DNA from: Tardiphaga robiniae
GTDB lineage: Bacteria; Pseudomonadota; Alphaproteobacteria; Rhizobiales; Xanthobacteraceae
NCBI RefSeq assembly: GCF_001618955.1
Contig: NZ_LVYV01000001.1
Span: forward strand, 565,501-629,500
Length of the DNA stretch: 64,000 bases
Direction of reading: 5' to 3'
The position numbers were made by a program, and so were the translations under genes. The notes beneath the pieces are model-generated. The model had not been told where the DNA came from, searched no databases, and saw only the letters and a list, made by a program, of their open reading frames with translations. This document shows positions 16,250 through 24,886 of this stretch, piece after piece (the stretch's first letter is position 1; every line of letters starts with the position of its first letter).

Positions 16250-17833
16250 TTATTTGGCCATCGCCACGGCAGGTGCGGCACTTTCCTGCTTGCGCATCAT
16301 CATGCGCGCAATGGCTTCGCCGATCGCCACCGTGGTGAAATGGGTATTGGCACGGCAGTCCGACGGCATGATCGACGCATCGGCGACGCGCAGACCTTTG
16401 AGGCCCTTCACGGTTCCATCCGGATTGACCACGCCACCCGTGTCCTTGAAGCCGGTCATGCGGCAGGTGCCGGCGGCATGCTGGATATCGCCGGTGTCAC
16501 GGCGCAGCACGGCTTCGAGCTCGCGCGTCGGCAGCGCCGCCGCCTGCGACAGCGTCATGTCCGTATCGGTCAAGCGGATCCAGTCAGCGATGCCGGCCAG
16601 CGCCGGCTGCGTGGTGATCACGGCAAGCCGCTTCACGGCATCGACCATGCGCAGCATGTCGCGGGGGTCAGCCAGCATGTTCTCCTCGACGATCGGGTCG
16701 ATCGACGCATCGGTGGATGCGAGCTTCAGCGTGCCGCGCGAGAAGGCATTGAACAGACCGGCACCAATCGCACCGGGATTACCGATGCCGCGATGATTGA
16801 ACGCGATCAGGATCATGTCGCGCTTGCCGCCGTCGGCCAGGCCAGACGAATAGGTGACGCAGCAATTGGTGTGGCGGGTATCCTTGTCTTCCGGCGCGAC
16901 ATCGTCATGCAGCTTGATCGTGGTGCGGAACAGCGGATGGTCGAAGAAATTCCGGCCGACGGGCAGATCGCATTCCACGGTGATGCCCATGTCCTTCAGC
17001 TCGTCCGCCGGCCCGACGCCCGAACGCAGCAGGATCGCCGGACTGTGGATCGAGCCGCCGCATAGCACGATCTCGCGCGCGCTGATTTCCTGCGTGCCCT
17101 GCCCCTCGATGTGCACGATCACACCGGTCGCCTGACCGTCCTTGATCACGACGCGCTCGACGAGCGCATGCCCGCGGATTTCGAGATTGGCGCGGCCGCG
17201 CGCCGGCTCGAGATAGGCTTCATTGGTGGAGATACGGCGCAGATCGCGGCTGTTGATCGGATAGCAGGCCACGCCCTCGCCATCCGGCCCGTTGACGTCG
17301 TCGCACCAGGCGTAGCCCGAAGCCAGCGCCGCATCGCGCAAGCCCTTGTCGATCGGGCCCCATGTCTCCGGCGGCGCGCGATAGACCGGCAGCGGACCAC
17401 CGCGGCCATGGCCGGGCCTGTCGCCGAATTCCAGATCGTCCTCGATCACCGAGAACAGCGGCATGATCTCCTTGGCGGACCAGCCGGTGCAGCCCAGGGC
17501 CGCCCATTCGTCGAACGCATCGGCCACGCCGCGGATCGCGATCTGGCCGTTCATCATCGACGAGCCGCCAAGGCCCTTGCCGCGCCAATAAAAGCGCTGG
17601 TCCTGCCCGGCGACGCGGCGCGAATGCAGCTGCGGCCACTGCCACTTCTCCTGGAATTCGCGCTGGTGGATGATCGGGATCGGGTTTGGCGTGGTCACTT
17701 CCCACGGCGCATCCCCCGCGCGCCAGTCGAGGCCGGCCTCCAGCAGCAGCACGCGCGTGGCAGGATTTTCGGAGAGCCTGGCAGCCACGGCAGCGCCGGC
17801 AGATCCACCGCCGACGACGATCACATCATACAT
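16250..17833 (-). CDS. GMC-family FAD oxidoreductase (choline dehydrogenase-like)
   Basis: A 527-residue flavoprotein of the glucose-methanol-choline family. It has the N-terminal FAD fold VVGGGSAGAAVAARLSE, the GMC signature region GKGLGGSSMMNGQIAIRG near residue 88, the second signature GGSIHSPAILLRSGVGP near 262, and the C-terminal active-site block with HAAGTCRM and NTHFTTVAIGEAIA. It oxidises an alcohol, probably small and aliphatic. It is followed on the same strand by the M20 peptidase gene. The specific alcohol cannot be deduced; similarity to choline dehydrogenase is at family level only. Confidence 0.87.
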   Translation of the reverse strand: MYDVIVVGGGSAGAAVAARLSENPATRVLLLEAGLDWRAGDAPWEVTTPNPIPIIHQREFQEKWQWPQLHSRRVAGQDQRFYWRGKGLGGSSMMNGQIAIRGVADAFDEWAALGCTGWSAKEIMPLFSVIEDDLEFGDRPGHGRGGPLPVYRAPPETWGPIDKGLRDAALASGYAWCDDVNGPDGEGVACYPINSRDLRRISTNEAYLEPARGRANLEIRGHALVERVVIKDGQATGVIVHIEGQGTQEISAREIVLCGGSIHSPAILLRSGVGPADELKDMGITVECDLPVGRNFFDHPLFRTTIKLHDDVAPEDKDTRHTNCCVTYSSGLADGGKRDMILIAFNHRGIGNPGAIGAGLFNAFSRGTLKLASTDASIDPIVEENMLADPRDMLRMVDAVKRLAVITTQPALAGIADWIRLTDTDMTLSQAAALPTRELEAVLRRDTGDIQHAAGTCRMTGFKDTGGVVNPDGTVKGLKGLRVADASIMPSDCRANTHFTTVAIGEAIARMMMRKQESAAPAVAMAK

Positions 17834-18035
17834 AGTGCTTCATTTCTCTCTGCTGCGGCGCCTGCGCCGATCTTGACCGGCCGAACGCGTGCAAAATCCG
17901 TTCCCGCCATTATGCGCCCGGCGCACAGCAGACGCTAGCAGGCGGGCTGCAGAGGCAACACGCGGCAAAGGCATGGCGGTTCGAAAGATATGGCCATAAG
18001 TTGTGGCAGTGATGGATTGAATGGAAAGAACCGCC

Positions 18036-18206
18036 TCAGAGGGGATCGCCGGGCTTCTTCGTAGGCGGATCGTCATCAAGAATGGCACGCCAGCCGGCGC
18101 CATCGAGATCATCGAACTGGCCCGATCTCAGCGACCACATGAAGGCCCACAGGCCGAGCAACCCGAGCGCAAGCGCCAGCGGCACGAGGACGACGAGGGA
18201 CTGCAT
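18036..18206 (-). CDS. ccoS: CcoS/FixS cbb3 oxidase maturation protein
   Basis: A 56-residue protein: one N-terminal membrane segment (VVLVPLALALGLLGLWAF) followed by the family hallmark RSGQFDDLDGAGWRAILDDD. CcoS is needed for insertion of heme and copper into the cbb3 oxidase. It begins nine bases after the ccoH stop. In most cco/fix operons the copper ATPase gene ccoI sits at this point; here it is missing. Confidence 0.9.
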   Translation of the reverse strand: MQSLVVLVPLALALGLLGLWAFMWSLRSGQFDDLDGAGWRAILDDDPPTKKPGDPL

Positions 18207-18215
18207 GGTTGGACC

Positions 18216-18716
18216 CTATTTCAGCACGAGGCGATTCTTCGACAGGAACATGCGCTCGCCCCCCACCTCGCCTTCCAGCACCAGATCCCACAGGCCCGGC
18301 GCCAGTTCGGCAATCTTGCCGCGATAGATCGCGCCGCCCATGTCGACGAGCTCAACCGGCCGGTCCGCGCGACGATCCGCCGGCCGCTCCAGCCGCCCGG
18401 TGAAGGCTAATCCCGCGATCGGATTGCCGTTACGATCGCGCGCTTCGACACGGACGGCGGCATCACCTGCAGCATCGCGCTCGACCTGCGCGCTGACCTT
18501 CCAGCCGCGACTGCTCTGGCCGCGCGCGGCCTCGATCTCGTTGCCGTAAGCGAGGCTCGCTGTATAGGGACTATCCACCTCGACACCCGGCAGCGTCTCC
18601 AGCGCGAATTTCATCATGACGACATTGACACCGATGATCATGCCGAAGAACAAAACCAGGCAGATCAGGACGAACCGGCCGGTGATCGGACGAGGTGCGG
18701 CAACGGCGGCGCTCAT
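18216..18716 (-). CDS. ccoH: CcoH/FixH cbb3 oxidase assembly protein
   Basis: A 166-residue FixH-family protein: one N-terminal transmembrane segment (FVLICLVLFFGMIIGVNVVM) and a periplasmic beta domain of about 120 residues, including SPYTASLAYGNEIEAA and the C-terminal MFLSKNRLVLK. CcoH associates with CcoN and the oxidase during assembly. The gene lies 11 bases after ccoG. Confidence 0.9.
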   Translation of the reverse strand: MSAAVAAPRPITGRFVLICLVLFFGMIIGVNVVMMKFALETLPGVEVDSPYTASLAYGNEIEAARGQSSRGWKVSAQVERDAAGDAAVRVEARDRNGNPIAGLAFTGRLERPADRRADRPVELVDMGGAIYRGKIAELAPGLWDLVLEGEVGGERMFLSKNRLVLK

Positions 18717-18727
18717 GCTGTTCTCCT

Positions 18728-20176
18728 TTACGGTGCAACGAAATGATCGGTCGCCGACGCCATGTCGCCATGGACGGCATCGGTGACACGCATCACCAGC
18801 GGGAGCGACTTCTCGGAATTGCCTGCTGCAGGCGCCGTCACCAGTACACGCAGTTCGGTGGTCTGGTCGCGGCCCAGCACAATCTCCGGGCGGCCTGACG
18901 ACACCGCATCCATGCCCACGACATGCACAGTGGCATTGACCGGCCCGTTGACATCGAGCGTGACCACGCGGCCAGCGCCACGCTTGTTGAGCAGCCGCAC
19001 CGTATAGGCATTGCGGATCGAGCCGTCGCTGAGGCGCACGGCAACCGGATTACGATCGTGCAGCACATTGATGTCGAGCAGCGAGCGGTTCAGCAGCGCA
19101 TAGAGCATAACGGCGCCGACGACAGCGATGAGACCGGTATAGACGATCGTACGCGGCCGAATGATGCGCGTGATTTCGGGCTTGCCCGCCTTGCGCCTGG
19201 CAATGTTGATATCGGTGTCATAGCCGATCAACCGGGTCGGCCGGCCGATCCTGGTCATCACGCCGTCGCAGGCGTCGATACACAATCCGCACTGGATACA
19301 ATCCATCTGTAGTCCGTTGCGGATATCGATGCCCACCGGGCAGACATTCACGCACTGATGGCAATCGATGCAGTCGCCGGCAGGCTGGCCGAGCGCACGC
19401 AACTCCGCAGCCTTCTTTAGCGAGGTCCGTTGCTCGCCGCGATCGGTCTTGTAGGTGACGTTGAGCGCCCATTCGTCGGTGAGGGCCGCCTGGATGCGCG
19501 GCCACGGGCACATATAGAGACAGACCTGCTCGCGCATCCAGCCGGCCAGTGTGTAGGTCGTTGCCGTCAGGATCGCGATCCAGATATAAGCCAGCGTCGG
19601 TGCCTGGAACGTCACGAGTTCCCTCACCAGCGTGGGCGCATCGTTGAAATAGAGCACCCAGGCGCCGCCGGTCCACCATGCGATCAGGAGCCAGATCGAA
19701 TGCTTCATCGTCAGTTCGACGAAACGCTGCAGCGTGAGACCCTCGGCTTCCTTCTTCATCCGCTCACGGCGATCGCCTTCGATCAAGCGTTCGACGGCAA
19801 AAAACAAATCGGTCCAGACTGTCTGCGGACAGAGATAGCCGCACCAGACGCGACCACCGACGGCATTCATCAGGAACAGCGTGAGGGCGGCAAGGATCAG
19901 CAGGCCGGTGAAGAAATAGACTTCCTGCGGCCACAGCTCGATGAAAAAGAAATAGAAGCGACTGTTCGGCAGGTCGACCAGCACCGCCTGATCGGGGGCA
20001 CCGGGACCGCGGTTCCAGCGCACGAAAGGCAGCAGATAATAGATGCCAAGGCAGACCGCCATCAGCGCCCATTTGACGTTGCGATACCTGCCGGAGACCT
20101 TCTGCGGAAAAACCTTCTTCTGCGCCGCATAGAGCGGGCCGTAGTCGAATTCCTCGGGCGCAACGGGCTTGTTCAT
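18728..20176 (-). CDS. ccoG: CcoG/FixG cbb3 oxidase accessory (copper-reducing) protein
   Basis: A 482-residue membrane iron-sulfur protein. An N-terminal membrane part with several hydrophobic segments carries WCGYLCPQTVW and LYMCPWPRIQ. A ferredoxin-like stretch near residues 260-300 has two runs of Cys ligands (CIDCHQCVNVCP and CIQCGLCIDAC) for two 4Fe-4S clusters. A C-terminal immunoglobulin-like periplasmic domain closes the protein. The family reduces Cu(II) to Cu(I) for oxidase maturation. The gene starts a second transcription unit: a FixK/FNR-type box lies about 60 bases upstream. Confidence 0.93.
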   Translation of the reverse strand: MNKPVAPEEFDYGPLYAAQKKVFPQKVSGRYRNVKWALMAVCLGIYYLLPFVRWNRGPGAPDQAVLVDLPNSRFYFFFIELWPQEVYFFTGLLILAALTLFLMNAVGGRVWCGYLCPQTVWTDLFFAVERLIEGDRRERMKKEAEGLTLQRFVELTMKHSIWLLIAWWTGGAWVLYFNDAPTLVRELVTFQAPTLAYIWIAILTATTYTLAGWMREQVCLYMCPWPRIQAALTDEWALNVTYKTDRGEQRTSLKKAAELRALGQPAGDCIDCHQCVNVCPVGIDIRNGLQMDCIQCGLCIDACDGVMTRIGRPTRLIGYDTDINIARRKAGKPEITRIIRPRTIVYTGLIAVVGAVMLYALLNRSLLDINVLHDRNPVAVRLSDGSIRNAYTVRLLNKRGAGRVVTLDVNGPVNATVHVVGMDAVSSGRPEIVLGRDQTTELRVLVTAPAAGNSEKSLPLVMRVTDAVHGDMASATDHFVAP

Positions 20177-20229
20177 CGGAGGTCACTCTTGTCTCTGGAA
20201 TGACCCTAGACTTCGCCGGTGCGGTGCAA

Positions 20230-20243
20230 TTGATGTACGTCAA
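20230..20243. promoter_or_regulatory. FixK/FNR-type box upstream of ccoG
   Basis: ttgat-gtac-gtcaa, one base from the consensus TTGAT-N4-ATCAA, centred about 60 bases before the ccoG start codon. The core TTGA-N6-TCAA is intact. Confidence 0.75.
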
Positions 20244-20277
20244 ACGCGCGAGCTCGATTGCCCGCGCGCGCTATGAC

Positions 20278-21153
20278 TTATTGTCCACCCCCCAGCGAAT
20301 GGACATAGACTGTCAGCGCCTTGATGGTCGCCAGGTCGAGACGGCCGATCCAGGCCGGCATCACGCCGCTGCGGCCATTGGTGATGGTCTCGACAATCGT
20401 CGCCTCATCCGAACCGTAGAGCCAGATATTGTCGGTCAGGTTCGGTGCACCTATGTCCGGATTGCCCTTGCCGGCATCGCCATGGCACGAGGCGCAGTTG
20501 TCGGCGAACAGCTTCTGGCCGATATTGGCGTCGTAACCCTTGGCCGTCGGCAATCTCGACAGCGAGCGCACGTAGTTCGCAACCGTCTCGATCTCCGGCT
20601 TCTTCAACATGCCGTCGCGGCCGAAGGCGAGCATGGCGCCTTCATGCGATTCCGCATGGGCGGAACGCGCGCCGAACTGGATGGTCTTCTCGATCTGCTC
20701 CAGTGTGCCGCCCCACAGCCAGTCGTCATCGTTCAGGTTGGGGAAGCCCTTGGCACCGGCCGCACCAGTGCCGTGACACGGCGCACAATTGTCGCCGAAC
20801 ACCACACGGCCTCTGGCGCGCCCCAGTGCCAGCAGCGCCGGGTCCTTCTCGATTTCCGCGAGCGGTGCAGCGCCGAGCACCGCCATCTTACCTCCGCGGA
20901 TCTTCTCGAGATTGGCGAGATCGACGGCGACATCCGCACGCGACGAATAGCCCGCAACGCCTTTGCTGTGACCCCAGATCATCGGCCAGGTCGGATACAC
21001 CACCCAATAGCCGATCGCCCACACGATAGTGAGATAAAAGGTCATTACCCACCAGCGCGGCAGCGGCGTATTGAGTTCCTTGATGCCGTCCCAGGAGTGA
21101 CCTGTGGTGGTCTTACCGGTGGCCTTGTCGAATTCGCCTTCGTGATCGCTCAT
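20278..21153 (-). CDS. ccoP: cbb3-type cytochrome c oxidase diheme subunit CcoP
   Basis: A 291-residue membrane-anchored diheme cytochrome c. The N-terminus has the GHSWDGIKELNTPLPRWW motif and one transmembrane segment. Two c-type heme sites follow, CAPCH and CASCH, with later Met ligands. It passes electrons from periplasmic cytochrome c to CcoO and CcoN. The ATG at 21153 gives MSDHEGEFD; the upstream in-frame ATG lies in ccoQ sequence. It starts seven bases after ccoQ. Confidence 0.95.
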   Translation of the reverse strand: MSDHEGEFDKATGKTTTGHSWDGIKELNTPLPRWWVMTFYLTIVWAIGYWVVYPTWPMIWGHSKGVAGYSSRADVAVDLANLEKIRGGKMAVLGAAPLAEIEKDPALLALGRARGRVVFGDNCAPCHGTGAAGAKGFPNLNDDDWLWGGTLEQIEKTIQFGARSAHAESHEGAMLAFGRDGMLKKPEIETVANYVRSLSRLPTAKGYDANIGQKLFADNCASCHGDAGKGNPDIGAPNLTDNIWLYGSDEATIVETITNGRSGVMPAWIGRLDLATIKALTVYVHSLGGGQ

Positions 21154-21160
21154 GATCTGA

Positions 21161-21325
21161 TCAATCCTCTCGCAACGGCTGACGCGCGGCGGCGTCAAAC
21201 ATCGCCTTGTTGCGGGGCCACAATGCGTAAGTCAGAATTGCGATGAAGATTCCGACAAAGACCGGCGTCCAGAATGTGAGGACGAGGTTCGACGCGAAGT
21301 TCTCGACGGTCAGGATTGCGCGCAT
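21161..21325 (-). CDS. ccoQ: cbb3 oxidase small subunit CcoQ
   Basis: A 54-residue single-span membrane protein ending in the CcoQ pattern YALWPRNKAMFDAAA. GAGGAG lies just upstream of the ATG at 21325. Its position between ccoO and ccoP is canonical. CcoQ stabilises the oxidase, especially CcoP association. The gene is easily missed because of its length. Confidence 0.92.
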   Translation of the reverse strand: MRAILTVENFASNLVLTFWTPVFVGIFIAILTYALWPRNKAMFDAAARQPLRED

Positions 21326-21337
21326 GCTTCCATCTCC

Positions 21338-22072
21338 TCAGCGGAGGTTTGCTTTTTCGTTGTAGAGTTTGAAATCGACCAGCGTACCCAGCATCTGCAG
21401 ATAGGCGACCAGTGCATCCATCTCGGTGGGCAGACCCGGCTTGCCGTCGAAGTTACGTGCCACCGATTTCGGGTAGCGCTTGAGCAGCGCGTCGGTATCG
21501 CCATTGTCGGGATCGGCCTGGGTCTTCATGTCCGCCACCGCATTGACGATCTGATCATCCGTATAGGGCACACCCACCGCACGGTTGGTGCTCAGATGAT
21601 CGGCGATGTTCTCGGTGCTGACAGGCGTCTCGGCCAGGAACTTGTAAGACGGCATCACCGATTGCGGCACGATGGCGCGCGGATTGCTCAGATGCGTGAC
21701 GTGCCATTCATCGGAATATTTCGCGCCGACACGCGCGAGATCCGGACCGGTGCGCTTCGAGCCCCACTGGAACGGATGGTCATACATGCTCTCCGCCGCC
21801 AGCGAGTAATGCCCGTAACGTTCGACCTCGTCACGCAGCGGCCGCACCATTTGAGAATGGCAGAGATAGCAGCCCTCGCGGACATAGACGTTGCGCCCGG
21901 CGAGTTCGAGCGGTGTATAGGGCCGCATGCCCTCGACGGCCTCGATGGTGCTCTTCAGATAGAACAGCGGCGCGATCTCGACGATGCCACCGATGGCGAT
22001 GACGAGAATGATGCCCACGATCAGGACGATCGAGTTCTTCTCGAAGATTTGGTGCCGGCTCCAGAACGACAT
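21338..22072 (-). CDS. ccoO: cbb3-type cytochrome c oxidase monoheme subunit CcoO
   Basis: A 244-residue protein: one N-terminal membrane anchor ([20 protein letters not shown]) and a periplasmic heme c site CYLCH in [20 protein letters not shown] downstream Met (VMPSY) is the probable sixth ligand. It mediates electron transfer from CcoP to CcoN. It starts nine bases after the ccoN stop. Confidence 0.95.
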   Translation of the reverse strand: MSFWSRHQIFEKNSIVLIVGIILVIAIGGIVEIAPLFYLKSTIEAVEGMRPYTPLELAGRNVYVREGCYLCHSQMVRPLRDEVERYGHYSLAAESMYDHPFQWGSKRTGPDLARVGAKYSDEWHVTHLSNPRAIVPQSVMPSYKFLAETPVSTENIADHLSTNRAVGVPYTDDQIVNAVADMKTQADPDNGDTDALLKRYPKSVARNFDGKPGLPTEMDALVAYLQMLGTLVDFKLYNEKANLR

Positions 22073-22081
22073 GATTGATCC

Positions 22082-23743
22082 TCACTCAGCCGGCTGCAGC
22101 GTGGCGCCGGGGCGCGATAGCACGCCCTCTTCCGCTTCGCCGACCCGCACGGTCATCCACAAATTCCAGGCCATGATCAGCGCACCGATCAGGAACAGTC
22201 CGCCGCCCGCGGCGCGGATGATGTAGAACGGGTGCATCGCCTCGACGCTTTCAATGAAGGAATATTCGAGGAAGCCCAGCGACGTGTAGGCACGCCACAT
22301 CAGTCCCTGCAGGATGCCCGACACCCACATCGCGGAGATGTAGAGAACGATGCCGAGCGTCGCGATCCAGAAGTGCCACTCGACCAGCTTCAGGCTGTAG
22401 AGCCCCTTGCGATTCCACAGCCAAGGCACGAGGCAATACAGCGCACCGAAGGAGACGAAGCCGACCCAGCCGAGCGCACCGGAATGCACATGACCGATGG
22501 TCCAGTCGGTATAGTGGCTGAGCGAATTGACCACCTTGATGGACATCAGTGGACCTTCGAAGGTCGCCATGCCGTAGAACGCCACCGACACCACCAGCAT
22601 ACGCAGCACCGGATCGGTGCGCAGCTTGTCCCACGCGCCGGACAGCGTCATGAGGCCATTGATCATGCCGCCCCAGGACGGCATCCACAGCATGATCGAG
22701 AAGGTCATGCCGAGCGTCTGCGTCCAGTCGGGCAAAGCCGAATAGTGCAGGTGATGCGGACCGGCCCAGATATAGAGGAAGATGATCGCCCAGAAGTGCA
22801 CGATGGACAGCCGATAGGAATAGACCGGCCGCTCGGCGCGCTTCGGAATGAAGTAATACATGATGGCGAGGAAGCCGGCGGTGAGGAAGAAGCCCACCGC
22901 GTTGTGGCCGTACCACCACTGGAACATGGCATCCTGCACGCCGGCCCAGGCGACATACGACTTGGAGCCGAAGACCGAGACGGGCAGCGCAAGGTTATTG
23001 CCGAGATGCAGCACCGCGATGGTGATGATGAAGGCGAGATAGAACCAGTTGGCGACGAAGATATGCGGTTCCTTGCGCTTCACGAGCGTCATCAGGAACA
23101 CCAGCAGATAAGTCACCCAGACGATGGTCAGCCAGAGATCGGCATACCATTCCGGTTCGGCATACTCCTTGGATTGCGTGACGCCGAGCAAATAGCCGGT
23201 GCCGGCAATGACGATGAAGAAATTATAGCCGAGCACTACGAACCACGGCGCAAGATCGCCAGCGAGACGGGTACGGCAGGTCTTCTGCACCACGAAGAAG
23301 GACGTCGCGATCAGCACGTTGCCGCCGAAGGCGAACACCACCGCCGAGGTATGCAGCGGCCGCAGCCGGCCGAACGAGGTCCAGGGCAGATTGAAATTCA
23401 GATCGGGCCATGCGAGCTGCAAGGCGATTAGCAGCCCCACCGTGAAGCCGGAGATGCCCCAGAACACCGAGGCCACAGTGGCGAATTTGATCGGCCCGAA
23501 ATTGTAATTCGGCCGCCCGTCGATCTCCTGCGGCGGCAATGCGCCGCGCTCGAAATAGCGATTGAGGATGACGAACACGGAGGCCAGGCTGGCGAAGCCG
23601 GCCAGCGTCACGTGAAAGGCATAGGCTGCATCTTCCGCCTTGGCCGCTGCGATGATGGAGAGAAATACGGTGACCGCGAGGATCACGGTCAGACCGGCCT
23701 CGCCGATCGTCATCCACTTCACGCTGTCAGTCTGGTTCGTCAT
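22082..23743 (-). CDS. ccoN: cbb3-type cytochrome c oxidase catalytic subunit CcoN
   Basis: A 553-residue heme-copper oxidase subunit I with about 12-14 membrane segments. Metal-ligand histidines are visible in [29 protein letters not shown] and [11 protein letters not shown]. It reduces oxygen at very low concentrations and pumps protons. The ATG at 23743 ([10 protein letters not shown]) is preferred to an earlier in-frame codon because GGGAAAG is correctly spaced. A perfect FixK/FNR-type box is centred about 60 bases upstream, so expression is expected under oxygen limitation. Confidence 0.96.
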   Translation of the reverse strand: MTNQTDSVKWMTIGEAGLTVILAVTVFLSIIAAAKAEDAAYAFHVTLAGFASLASVFVILNRYFERGALPPQEIDGRPNYNFGPIKFATVASVFWGISGFTVGLLIALQLAWPDLNFNLPWTSFGRLRPLHTSAVVFAFGGNVLIATSFFVVQKTCRTRLAGDLAPWFVVLGYNFFIVIAGTGYLLGVTQSKEYAEPEWYADLWLTIVWVTYLLVFLMTLVKRKEPHIFVANWFYLAFIITIAVLHLGNNLALPVSVFGSKSYVAWAGVQDAMFQWWYGHNAVGFFLTAGFLAIMYYFIPKRAERPVYSYRLSIVHFWAIIFLYIWAGPHHLHYSALPDWTQTLGMTFSIMLWMPSWGGMINGLMTLSGAWDKLRTDPVLRMLVVSVAFYGMATFEGPLMSIKVVNSLSHYTDWTIGHVHSGALGWVGFVSFGALYCLVPWLWNRKGLYSLKLVEWHFWIATLGIVLYISAMWVSGILQGLMWRAYTSLGFLEYSFIESVEAMHPFYIIRAAGGGLFLIGALIMAWNLWMTVRVGEAEEGVLSRPGATLQPAE

Positions 23744-23796
23744 GATGATTCTTTCCCGAGCACGCACCCATCAATCACGGCGGCGCGCTCAGTGAA

Positions 23797-23810
23797 TTGA
23801 TTGAAATCAA
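23797..23810. promoter_or_regulatory. Perfect FixK/FNR-type box upstream of ccoN
   Basis: ttgat-tgaa-atcaa matches TTGAT-N4-ATCAA exactly. It is centred about 60 bases before the ccoN start codon, the usual place for FixK activation of cbb3 operons. Confidence 0.85.
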
Positions 23811-23846
23811 AGTTGGGGGAAGCTCGCGCACGCGCGGCATGATGCG

Positions 23847-24557
23847 TCAGGCGAGAGCGGGAGCCGCGACGGCTTCGGTGTCCAGTAGCCGGATGCGGCC
23901 CGGCAGAATCTCGATCGCGCCGCGGCGTTCGAGCTTGGCCAGCGTCCGGCACACAGTCTCGACGGTGAGGCCGAGATGATCGGCGATATCGCGCCGGCTC
24001 ATCGGCACCGGCAGCGGATCGACATCGCGACCGAGCCGTGCCAGCCGGTCGCGCCAGTGCGTCAGGAACACGATAAGCTTCTCTTCCGCTGCACGGCGGC
24101 CCAGCGAAAACATCTTGTCATGCGCGTCGGCGATCTCGGTCGCCATCAGCGCGACGATCTCGTTCAGCACATAGGGCCGGTGACTGGCAAATTGCGCGAA
24201 TTTCTCACGCGGGATTTCCCAGACCACTGCAGGACCGATTGCAGCGGCGGACACTTCATGATGCCCCTGCGTTGCGATCTCGAGGATGTCGCCCGGCAGC
24301 GCAAAACTTGTGATCTGGCGACGATTATCGCATTCGGTCCTGTAGATGCCGACCACACCCTCGACCACGCTGAAGCATTTGCCCGCCGGCGCTCCCTGCG
24401 TGAACAGGACATCCTGCGAAGTATAGGGCACCCGCTCGCCCAGGGTCATCAACTGGCGCAGATCGGCGGCGCCCAGATGAGACAGGAAGCCGCCCGGCTG
24501 CGCAGCCGCATTCGCACAAGGCGCAGCGAACGACGATGCAGCCATCAGCTTTGTCAT
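23847..24557 (-). CDS. Crp/Fnr-family regulator, FixK-like
   Basis: A 236-residue regulator: a cyclic-nucleotide-like sensor fold (about 25-140) and a C-terminal helix-turn-helix in which SRRDIADHLGLTVETVCRTLAKLERRGAIE (186-215) is the recognition region. Cys residues are at 14, 61, 76 and 203; the N-terminal Cys cluster of oxygen-sensing Fnr/FnrN is absent, so it resembles the FixK branch. The recognition helix has E200-x-x-C203-R204, with Cys where FNR has Ser; Bradyrhizobium FixK2 is known to be redox-sensitive through a Cys near its DNA-binding region. GGGGAG precedes the ATG at 24557. A box upstream suggests autoregulation. Confidence 0.85.
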   Translation of the reverse strand: MTKLMAASSFAAPCANAAAQPGGFLSHLGAADLRQLMTLGERVPYTSQDVLFTQGAPAGKCFSVVEGVVGIYRTECDNRRQITSFALPGDILEIATQGHHEVSAAAIGPAVVWEIPREKFAQFASHRPYVLNEIVALMATEIADAHDKMFSLGRRAAEEKLIVFLTHWRDRLARLGRDVDPLPVPMSRRDIADHLGLTVETVCRTLAKLERRGAIEILPGRIRLLDTEAVAAPALA

Positions 24558-24629
24558 GCGCTCCCCGGGTTTCGTTGGCCTCGCGGAAGTGCGGGGCACT
24601 TTTGGATAACCGGATCAGCGCGGCACACA

Positions 24630-24643
24630 TTGATACACATCAA
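24630..24643. promoter_or_regulatory. FixK/FNR-type box upstream of the Crp/Fnr regulator
   Basis: ttgat-acac-atcaa matches the consensus TTGAT-N4-ATCAA exactly, about 80 bases before the start of the Crp/Fnr gene. It is well placed for control by FixK/FNR proteins, including the product itself. Confidence 0.78.
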
Positions 24644-24654
24644 TCGCCTCTTAC

Positions 24655-24835
24655 CTCTCCCCGCATCTTGCGCGGGGAGAGGTCGGGTCGCGCGCATCGC
24701 GCGTGATCCGGGTGAGGGACGGCGCACTGCAGTTGCCGCCTAGCAAGACCTATCGAATCGAAGAAGCGGAGATGGCAGTGGCTGAGGTGCCACGCCCCTC
24801 ACCCCACCCCTCTCCCCGCGCAGAGCGGGGAGAGG
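24655..24835. repeat. Paired hairpin repeat ('cctctccccgc' family) in the regulator / ATP-grasp gap
   Basis: The ~330-base gap between the two genes holds the FixK-type box and two strong hairpins: cctctccccgc / gcggggagagg at 24655-24683 and again at 24809-24835, each with an 11-base stem. They enclose sequence reading gatccgggtgagggacg. The same units occur at 43848-44033, so this is a dispersed repeat family. No gene is visible in the gap. Confidence 0.7.
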
Positions 24836-24886
24836 GAGCCGGCCGCGTCTGCCGCAACTATTCAACTCTAACGCGGCCGGATGAAA

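Noticed and set aside
22232-23431. 399-codon plus-strand frame opposite ccoN
   Set aside because: Antisense shadow of a highly conserved gene in GC-rich DNA; composition rich in His, Arg and Glu with no domain.
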